NCBI GenBank assembly: GCA_029856375.1
Contig: JAHQWX010000017.1
Coordinates: 1 to 12,299, forward strand
Direction of reading: 5' to 3'
DNA: 12,299 bases
Source: Promethearchaeia archaeon
Lineage (GTDB): Archaea; Asgardarchaeota; Lokiarchaeia; Sigyniarchaeales; SOKP01
A program made the position numbers and the translations under genes. Within the stretch, counting starts at the first letter, position 1. Each line of letters starts with the position of its first letter. The notes under the pieces were generated by a model. It ran no database searches and was not told the origin of the DNA. It saw only the letters and a list, made by a program, of their open reading frames with translations. This document shows, in pieces, positions 7,318 through 12,299 of this stretch.

Positions 7318-8316
7318 ATGGCAGTAAAAAAGATCAGAGTTTCAGTGGGAAGCGCGGCAGTATTAGAATTAAATTCGTTAAAAATGGAAACTCCACCCAC
7401 GCTTTGCTATCTAATGCAATATAAGGAAGGGAAATGCTCAGCAAATTGTGGTTTTTGTCCTCAAGCGAGGAGCTCAACAAGTTCAATTGAGAAATTATCC
7501 CGTATTAATTGGCCCGTTTTTCCTTTCAAAGATGTCTTAACCAAATTAAAATATATGTTACCTTCGAAAAGATTTGGTAGAATTTGCGTTCAAACTTTAA
7601 ATTACCCCGAAAACTATCAAGATTTACTAGAAATTGTCCAAGAGATTAAGAAAAGTTGTAACATCCCGATTTCAGCAGCAATACCTCCATTGGAAAAGCA
7701 AAAATTAAGGATGTTGAAAAATTTTGGTTTAGAACGCGTTGGAATCGCTTTGGATGGATCAACTCCAAAAATTTTTGAAAGGATAAAGGGGAAAGAAGCA
7801 AATGGCCCCTACACTTGGGAGACTCACTGGAATAGTTTAAAAGATGCGATTGAAGTGTTCACAAAAGGATTTGTGAGCACGCATATCATTATTGGTTTGG
7901 GAGAGACGCAGCAAGAAGCGATGTCGTTAATTTCCGGATTACATAAACTCTCAATATTACCAGGTTTGTTTGCTTTTACTCCAATAGAGGGAACTGCCCT
8001 TGAGGATTTGCCTCAACCAGAACTTCTACACTTTAGAAAAATACAATTGGGACGGCATCTTCTGATTAAAGACTTTAAGAGATTTGAGGACTTTCCATTT
8101 AATTCAAAGGGTGTTATTTTAAATTTCAATATAAACAAGACAGAATTAATGAACATAATCGACAACGATGAGGCATTCATGACGACCGGATGCCCGAATT
8201 GTAATCGTCCCTATTACACATCCAAACCATCAGGTCCAATTTATAATTATCCGAGAAGGTTAAAAAATGCCGAAAAGGATGAAATATTTAATTTATTGCA
8301 ACGATTTGTAATTTAA
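7318..8316 (+). CDS. lipS1: Radical SAM lipoate synthase subunit LipS1
   Basis: One of two radical SAM proteins that together replace LipA, inserting sulfur into protein-bound octanoate to form lipoate, as shown for the Thermococcus kodakarensis pair. The sequence is 332 residues long with the radical SAM iron-sulfur motif CX3CX2C at Cys40, Cys44 and Cys47 (CSANCGFC). A second cysteine pair, Cys292 and Cys295 (GCPNCNRPYY), near the C-terminus could bind an auxiliary cluster, which a sulfur-inserting enzyme would need. The motif region resembles biotin synthase, so such proteins are often annotated that way, but no biotin gene is present and a lipoate-protein ligase lies 16 bases downstream, followed by a second radical SAM gene. 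The N-terminal VSVGSAAVLELNSL precedes the motif closely and supports the ATG at 7318. Naming as S1 rather than S2 follows sequence pattern and the gene order remembered from other organisms. It is the first gene of a six-gene plus-strand run. Confidence 0.8.
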   Translation: MAVKKIRVSVGSAAVLELNSLKMETPPTLCYLMQYKEGKCSANCGFCPQARSSTSSIEKLSRINWPVFPFKDVLTKLKYMLPSKRFGRICVQTLNYPENYQDLLEIVQEIKKSCNIPISAAIPPLEKQKLRMLKNFGLERVGIALDGSTPKIFERIKGKEANGPYTWETHWNSLKDAIEVFTKGFVSTHIIIGLGETQQEAMSLISGLHKLSILPGLFAFTPIEGTALEDLPQPELLHFRKIQLGRHLLIKDFKRFEDFPFNSKGVILNFNINKTELMNIIDNDEAFMTTGCPNCNRPYYTSKPSGPIYNYPRRLKNAEKDEIFNLLQRFVI

Positions 8317-8332
8317 TTTATACCGTGTTCTT

Positions 8333-9112
8333 ATGGATACTTGGCGATTTATTCCTTTAAAAATTAGAAATGGGTATTGGAATATGGCCTTGGACGAGGC
8401 TATTTTAAAAGCTCGTATTGAAAATAAATCTCCAAGTACAATTCGATTATATAAATGGGAACCGTCAACCATCTCAATGGGAAGGCATCAAAGTATTTCA
8501 GCTGAAGTTGATGTGGATATAGCTAAAGAAAATGGTTTTAACATCGTAAGAAGAATTACAGGAGGGGGGGCAGTTTTTCACGATTCTCAAGGAGAAATTA
8601 CGTATTCTGTAGTGTGTTCTTTAAAATTTTTAGAGAGAAAAGGGTACAGAGAAGTAATGGAGCAGTACGAAATTATTACTCAAGGTATAGTTAATGCGGT
8701 TGAGAAGTATCAATTTGATTCCGATCAGGGTGTAGTTCATTGTCCCGCGCTATTTTTAGGTGGGAAAAAATTTTCTGGGAATGCACGAGTAACCAGAGGT
8801 AATTATTTATTGCAACATGGTACGATTTTGTTAGAAATTCGACCAGAACTAATGTATTCCGTATTAAAGGCTCCAAATAATGTTCCAAGGAAAAAAATGG
8901 TCGCGTCAGTGTATGCAAAAGTTATTGGTATTAAAGATATTATATCGAATTTTCAAGAAACAGAATTTCTTTCGTATTTAATTGAGGGTTTTGAGAAATC
9001 ATTAGGTATAAAATTAGAAAACGGCAAATTCACACGATATGAGTTAGATTTAGCAAAAAAACTCTTAAAAGAAAGGTATAGTTCAAAAGATTGGTTATAT
9101 AAATATGAATAA
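8333..9112 (+). CDS. lplA: Lipoate--protein ligase A, catalytic domain only (sLpl-type)
   Basis: Activates lipoate or octanoate with ATP and transfers it to the target lysine of a carrier such as GcvH or an E2 subunit. At 259 residues it has the catalytic domain of the biotin/lipoate ligase family: RRITGGGAVFHD (residues 73-84) is the adenylate-binding loop, GGKKFSGNA (143-151) holds the catalytic lysine (Lys146, equivalent to E. coli LplA Lys133), and LLQHGTILL (159-167) follows. It ends after a YSSKDWLYKY segment, the usual end of the large domain, so the roughly 90-residue accessory domain of E. coli LplA is absent. Archaeal enzymes of this kind commonly need a separate LplB partner, and none is in the window. 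Sitting between lipS1 and lipS2, it probably loads octanoate on the carrier that the LipS pair then sulfurates. Its end overlaps lipS2 by eight bases. A run of seven G in the GGG codons is in frame. Confidence 0.9.
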   Translation: MDTWRFIPLKIRNGYWNMALDEAILKARIENKSPSTIRLYKWEPSTISMGRHQSISAEVDVDIAKENGFNIVRRITGGGAVFHDSQGEITYSVVCSLKFLERKGYREVMEQYEIITQGIVNAVEKYQFDSDQGVVHCPALFLGGKKFSGNARVTRGNYLLQHGTILLEIRPELMYSVLKAPNNVPRKKMVASVYAKVIGIKDIISNFQETEFLSYLIEGFEKSLGIKLENGKFTRYELDLAKKLLKERYSSKDWLYKYE

Positions 9113-10166
9113 CCCAGAGCGTCTTATTAAAAAAATAGGGGCGGGAACTGCTTCTTGGGAAGATTTTTCGAATTTTCTAAATTCTGATTACAATTTAAAA
9201 CCATTCTTTAAACTAGCTAATACAATTAGAACCAGTAATTTTGGGAATCAAATAAAAGTATATATTCCAGATAAGAGATTTCCAGCAGTAAGCGTAACAG
9301 GAAGCAAGTGTGCTCTCCAATGCGAGCATTGTAATGAGAAGTATTTAGATGGAATGAAGCACGCTACAACATCAAAAAAATTAGAAAACTTTTTGCTAAA
9401 TCTCGCAAAAAACGAAGGAGTAGGCGCTCTAATTTCCGGTGGGTGTGAAGAGGATGGTTCAGTTCCGCTATTAGGTTTTCTAGATGTCATTAAAAAGGTT
9501 AAAGATCAGACGAATTTAATTATCAATACACACACTGGTTTGTTAAACGAAGAGACTGCTAGTAAATTAGCTGATACTAAAGTTGATATCGTTTCTTTAG
9601 ACATCAATATTGACGAGGAAATCATCAAAGAAATCTATCACTTAGATAAGGGTATAGGGGATTACAAAAAAACAATTGGATTATTAAAAAAATACGATTT
9701 GAACATCGTTCCTCACATTTGCATTGGCTTATACTACGGTAGATTGCATAAAGAGCTCGATTCTATAAAATTTATTAAGGAAATTATTGGTAATCCTTCG
9801 TTAATTGTTTTAATCGCGCTTATACCGCCAGTTTCTCCAGAAGAAAAAAGAAAGAAATTCAGCACACCTGATCCTATTGACATAGCTAAGATTATATTAG
9901 TTTTAAGATTTTTATTTCCAAAAACTGAACTTTCTTTGGGATGCATGCGTCCAAGAGGTCCTTTAAAAATTGAGGTGGAACAACGCGCTGTGCTTGCGGG
10001 TGTCAATAGAATAGAAATTCCCTCGAAAGATACTTTAAAATGGGCCAAAAAAGAATATCCAGGAATTAAATTCGAATTCTATTCTGCATGTTGCGCAATT
10101 CCAGAACGATTCGAAAAATTTGCAGAAAGCTTTAAAAAAGATATAAGTCGATATTCAAATATTTAG
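9105..10166 (+). CDS. lipS2: Radical SAM lipoate synthase subunit LipS2
   Basis: The second radical SAM partner for sulfur insertion into octanoyl-protein. The 353-residue protein carries CX3CX2C at Cys69, Cys73 and Cys76 (CALQCEHC), followed by ISGGCEEDG, which sits where radical SAM enzymes have the GGE-like SAM-binding strand. LIINTHTG and VDIVSLDINID are typical barrel strands. Extra cysteines occur in GCMRPRGP and in SACCAIPERF near the C-terminus; these could ligate an auxiliary cluster. The start at 9105 lies inside lplA (8-base ATGAATAA overlap), so the two are probably translationally coupled, and the N-terminal RLIKKIGAGTASWEDFSNFL is continuous with the domain. Alone it could only be called a radical SAM protein; the lipS1 and lplA neighbours make LipS2 the best reading. 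Assignment of S1 and S2 between the two proteins could be reversed. Confidence 0.8.
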   Translation: MNNPERLIKKIGAGTASWEDFSNFLNSDYNLKPFFKLANTIRTSNFGNQIKVYIPDKRFPAVSVTGSKCALQCEHCNEKYLDGMKHATTSKKLENFLLNLAKNEGVGALISGGCEEDGSVPLLGFLDVIKKVKDQTNLIINTHTGLLNEETASKLADTKVDIVSLDINIDEEIIKEIYHLDKGIGDYKKTIGLLKKYDLNIVPHICIGLYYGRLHKELDSIKFIKEIIGNPSLIVLIALIPPVSPEEKRKKFSTPDPIDIAKIILVLRFLFPKTELSLGCMRPRGPLKIEVEQRAVLAGVNRIEIPSKDTLKWAKKEYPGIKFEFYSACCAIPERFEKFAESFKKDISRYSNI

Positions 10167-10180
10167 AAAGTCGATTTAAT

Positions 10181-10984
10181 TTGGAATCCAAAAATTTAGT
10201 AATTATTGGACTTAAAGGCCTCCCTAAAATAAAAAAGGGAGATAATATTGCGAAATTAGTTGTCGATTTAATAAAATCAAGCAAAACTACTTTAGAAAGC
10301 AAAGATATTTTAGTTATTGCACAGTCAATCGTATCAAAAAGCATAGGAAGAATAAGGGATTTAAGCGAAATAACTCCTAGTGGAGAAGCAATTGAATTGT
10401 ACCAGCAAATAAAGGCAAAAGCAGAGAAATTAGGTATTCCTGTTAAATCTCCCGAATTAATTCAAGCAATATTGGACGAATCAAAGAAGATAATAAAAGT
10501 AGAGCATGTATTAATAGTAGAGACAAAAAACCACGGTTTCATTTGTGCGAACGCAGGAATTGATCAATCAAATGTTGAGGGACAAAACATAGTTACACTA
10601 TTACCTGAAAAACCAGACCATGAGGCTCAGAAAATTAGGAATGAGCTTAAGGAATTAACAAACCTTGAGATAGCAGTAATAATTTCTGATTCTTTTGGAC
10701 GACCCTTCAGAATTGGATCCACGGGTGTTGCAATTGGTATTGCGGGAATGAATCCCATTTTAGATCAACGAGGTTTTAAAGATTTATATGGATATACGCT
10801 TCAAACAACGATTATTGGACATGCGGACAACCTAGTTTCTGCAGCTCAAATAGTGATGGGAGAAAGTAATGAAGGAATACCCGTTGTAATAATAAGAGGA
10901 TACGATTACGAAATCGAAGAAAATGCTTCAATTGTTCCAATATTAAGAGAACCTAATTTAGATTTATTTAGAAGTGAAGAATAA
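10181..10984 (+). CDS. cofE: Coenzyme F420-0:L-glutamate ligase
   Basis: Adds glutamate residues to F420-0 using GTP, the last building step of coenzyme F420. The 267-residue protein spans the whole family: GLPKIKKGD (13-21) at the N-terminus, DILVIAQSIVSKSIGRI (42-58), HGFICANAGIDQSN (118-131), LLPEKPD (140-146), ISDSFGRPFRIGSTGVAIG (168-186), QRGFKDLYG (196-204), and ADNLVSAAQIVMG (215-227). The start is TTG at 10181; no ATG or GTG lies closer to the conserved GLP motif, and the next upstream frame runs into lipS2. It is a stand-alone enzyme, but the next gene, sharing one base with its stop codon, encodes a nitroreductase like the domain fused to CofE in mycobacterial FbiB. It lies 14 bases after lipS2. 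The usual ADELASAA motif reads ADNLVSAA, a mild variation. Confidence 0.95.
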   Translation: MESKNLVIIGLKGLPKIKKGDNIAKLVVDLIKSSKTTLESKDILVIAQSIVSKSIGRIRDLSEITPSGEAIELYQQIKAKAEKLGIPVKSPELIQAILDESKKIIKVEHVLIVETKNHGFICANAGIDQSNVEGQNIVTLLPEKPDHEAQKIRNELKELTNLEIAVIISDSFGRPFRIGSTGVAIGIAGMNPILDQRGFKDLYGYTLQTTIIGHADNLVSAAQIVMGESNEGIPVVIIRGYDYEIEENASIVPILREPNLDLFRSEE

Positions 10985-11613
10985 TGGATTTAATCGATTA
11001 TTTAAAGAATAGAAGAAGTTATAAAATTCCTTTCGAAAAAACAACAGTTAAACGAGAATTGATTGAAGAGTGTATTAAAGTCTCTCAGTGGGCTCCTTCA
11101 GCGCATAATTCTCAACCTTGGCGATATATTATTTTGGACGATCTTGATACGAGAACTAATTTAATTAACGGAATGAATGCAAAATTAAGAAAGGACCTTG
11201 AATACGATGGTAAATCGGAAAGTTTTATCGAAGGTAAAATAAATTCAACTAGATCTCAATTTTTAAATGCCCCTGTTTTAATTCTTGTTTGTATGGATAA
11301 AATCGTTTTGGAAAATTACAGCGACGATGAGCGAAACGAGAATGAGTTTGTTTTAGGTGTAATGAGCGTCGCAAGTTCGATTACTTATTTATTAATCTAC
11401 TTTCAAAAATATGGTTTAGCATCGTGCTGGTATTCAGCTCCCTTATTTGCAAAAAAAATCGTAATAGATACTTTAAATTTACCGAGTTCATTTTTTCCTT
11501 TAGCTTTTATTACCGTTGGATTTCCCGAAATCAAGGAGATAAAACCGCCAAAACGTAATTTTTATGAAGAAATTCTTATTTACGCTTCAAAATTAGTAAA
11601 AAATAAAAAATGA
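10984..11613 (+). CDS. FMN-dependent nitroreductase, FbiB C-terminal-like (probable dehydro-F420-0 reductase)
   Basis: A 209-residue nitroreductase-fold flavoprotein. RRSYKIPF (10-17) and APSAHNSQPWRYI (37-49) are the FMN-binding segments of the family; SCWYSAPLFAKK (147-158) and LAFITVGFPE (173-182) complete the fold. Compared from memory with the C-terminal domain of Mycobacterium tuberculosis FbiB, a distinctive central segment is shared: a Met followed by charged residues, a DLxxDG core (DLEYDGKSES, 71-80), a spaced Ile and Arg, then AP. The SCW motif before a short FA segment is also shared. In FbiB that domain reduces dehydro-F420-0 to F420-0. Here it is a separate gene whose ATG shares one base with the cofE stop (TAATG), followed 10 bases later by cofD. 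The context makes a F420 role likely. A general nitroreductase with another substrate is the alternative. Confidence 0.8.
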   Translation: MDLIDYLKNRRSYKIPFEKTTVKRELIEECIKVSQWAPSAHNSQPWRYIILDDLDTRTNLINGMNAKLRKDLEYDGKSESFIEGKINSTRSQFLNAPVLILVCMDKIVLENYSDDERNENEFVLGVMSVASSITYLLIYFQKYGLASCWYSAPLFAKKIVIDTLNLPSSFFPLAFITVGFPEIKEIKPPKRNFYEEILIYASKLVKNKK

Positions 11614-11617
11614 GGAG
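11612..11617 (+). promoter_or_regulatory. Shine-Dalgarno GAGGAG deciding the cofD start
   Basis: GAGGAG overlaps the nitroreductase TGA stop and lies six bases before the TTG at 11624, ideal spacing. It is the strongest ribosome site in the window and picks the TTG as the cofD start, since no ATG or GTG lies between it and the conserved first strand. Confidence 0.75.
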
Positions 11618-11623
11618 TATCTA

Positions 11624-12299
11624 TTGACAGAAAATCGTAAAATTGTCGTATTAGCAGGTGGTGTGGGAGCTGCTAAGTTAATTAGGGGTTTAATTGAAGT
11701 TTTTCCGCAAGAGAACATTCAAATAATTGTTAATACTGGAGACGATATAGAACTATTTGGGCTAAAAATTTGCCCCGACTTGGATATTATTACATATACT
11801 GTTGCTGGAGTTGTTGATGAAGATAAAGGCTGGGGTTTTAAGGGTGAAACTTTTAATTGCTTAAATATTTTAGAACAATACTACAATATTGGATGGTTCA
11901 ATATGGGTGATAAAGATTCGGCAACCCATATATTTAGAACCGATTTATTTTCTAAAGGATTTTCCAAATCTGAAATCACGAAAGAGATTTGCCATAAATT
12001 AGGATTAAAAAGCGAAATAATCCCTATGACCAACCAATGGGTTGAAACCCACATAATTACATCTTCAGGAGACATCCATTTTGAAGAGTATTTTATCAAA
12101 TATAGAACAGAAATTGATGTAAAAGATGTGGTTTTTCAAAACATTATTAATGCTAAACCGGTGGAAGGAGTGATAGAAAAAATCGAAAATGCAAATGTGG
12201 TAATAGTCTGTCCTTCAAACCCAATCGTATCAATTGGGCCTATCCTAAAGGTTAAAGGTATAAGAGAAAGCCTTATTAAAGTAAAAAGTAAAGTTATTG
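11624..12299 (+). CDS. cofD: 2-phospho-L-lactate / phosphoenolpyruvate transferase to Fo (CofD/FbiA), 3'-partial
   Basis: Transfers the activated guanylyl phospholactate or phosphoenolpyruvyl unit to Fo, giving F420-0 or dehydro-F420-0. The gene starts with TTG after a good GAGGAG site and runs open for 225 codons to the window edge; about 80-90 residues are missing relative to the usual 310 or so. Motifs: VVLAGGVGAAKLIRGL (8-23) for nucleotide binding, VNTGDD (36-41), GLKICPDLD (46-54), GWGFKGETF (69-77), WFNMGDKDSATHIFRT (91-106), VETHI (140-144), IHFEEYFIKYR (151-161), and CPSNPIVSIGPIL (196-208). AGGVG, TGDD, the Cys in CPDLD and ETH are closer, from memory, to bacterial FbiA than to the characterised Methanosarcina mazei CofD, which reads SGGTG, TAED, SPDLD and a Ser-Thr in those places. 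The residue pair before VETH is Asn-Gln where both relatives have Asp-Asp. It is the last visible gene of the operon. Confidence 0.93.
   Translation, partial: MTENRKIVVLAGGVGAAKLIRGLIEVFPQENIQIIVNTGDDIELFGLKICPDLDIITYTVAGVVDEDKGWGFKGETFNCLNILEQYYNIGWFNMGDKDSATHIFRTDLFSKGFSKSEITKEICHKLGLKSEIIPMTNQWVETHIITSSGDIHFEEYFIKYRTEIDVKDVVFQNIINAKPVEGVIEKIENANVVIVCPSNPIVSIGPILKVKGIRESLIKVKSKVI

Larger units (their letters stand above)
7318..12299 (+). other. Six-gene lipoate / F420 operon (right end open)
   Basis: lipS1, lplA, lipS2, cofE, FbiB-type nitroreductase and cofD lie in the same direction. In order, the junctions are a 16-base gap, an 8-base overlap, a 14-base gap, a 1-base overlap, and a 10-base gap. 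No T-rich terminator or promoter-sized spacer separates them. This is the expected geometry of one transcript with translational coupling at two junctions. Genes beyond cofD cannot be seen. Confidence 0.75.

Noticed and set aside
7318..8316. Biotin synthase
   Set aside because: The CX3CX2C region is similar, but the C-terminal cysteine pair and the lplA-lipS2 neighbourhood fit LipS1 better, and no biotin genes are present.
8564..8570. Run of seven G in lplA as a possible frameshift site
   Set aside because: The frame continues correctly through the GGG codons on both sides, so it simply encodes the conserved glycine loop.
9734..10048. 104-codon open frame on the minus strand
   Set aside because: Antisense to lipS2 with no independent support.

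Overview
The window is an AT-rich (roughly one-third GC by eye), gene-dense piece of a chromosome, most likely from an archaeon and plausibly an Asgard (Lokiarchaeia-like) lineage. The case rests on coenzyme F420 genes, the two-protein LipS1/LipS2 lipoate synthase genes, a leucyl-tRNA synthetase with an archaeal-looking C-terminus, a protein whose N-terminus resembles the longin-type proteins common in Asgard genomes, weak or absent Shine-Dalgarno sequences, and TTG starts. No ribosomal RNA or other firm taxonomic marker is present, so the assignment is an inference. No mobile element, CRISPR array, tRNA or rRNA was seen, and no gene-free stretch exceeds about 140 bases.

Layout. (1) Bases 1-1811, plus strand: glmS, cut by the left edge. 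(2) Bases 1820-7254, minus strand: a longin-like protein of unknown function, leucyl-tRNA synthetase (leuS), a small VOC-fold metalloprotein, and a GT4-type glycosyltransferase. Reading in the direction of transcription, the glycosyltransferase and VOC genes are 25 bases apart and may be co-transcribed; leuS and the longin-like gene each have a longer AT-rich upstream gap. (3) Bases 7318-12299, plus strand: a compact six-gene run, lipS1 - lplA - lipS2 - cofE - FbiB-type nitroreductase - cofD, with gaps of 17 bases or less or small overlaps. It starts from a 63-base divergent intergenic region and runs off the right edge inside cofD.

How the genes work together. lipS1, lplA and lipS2 form a complete-looking set for attaching octanoate or lipoate to a carrier protein and inserting two sulfurs, the alternative to LipB/LipA. 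cofD, cofE and the nitroreductase cover the late steps of F420 synthesis: transfer of the phospho-lactyl or phosphoenolpyruvyl unit to Fo, glutamylation, and, if the nitroreductase acts like the C-terminal half of mycobacterial FbiB, reduction of dehydro-F420-0. The lipoate and F420 genes appear to share one transcript.

Points most worth a second look: the LeuRS with a bacterial-type body and an apparently archaeal-type C-terminus; the split FbiB arrangement next to an FbiA-like CofD, which points to the phosphoenolpyruvate/dehydro-F420 route; the joint lipoate-F420 operon; and the longin-like protein.
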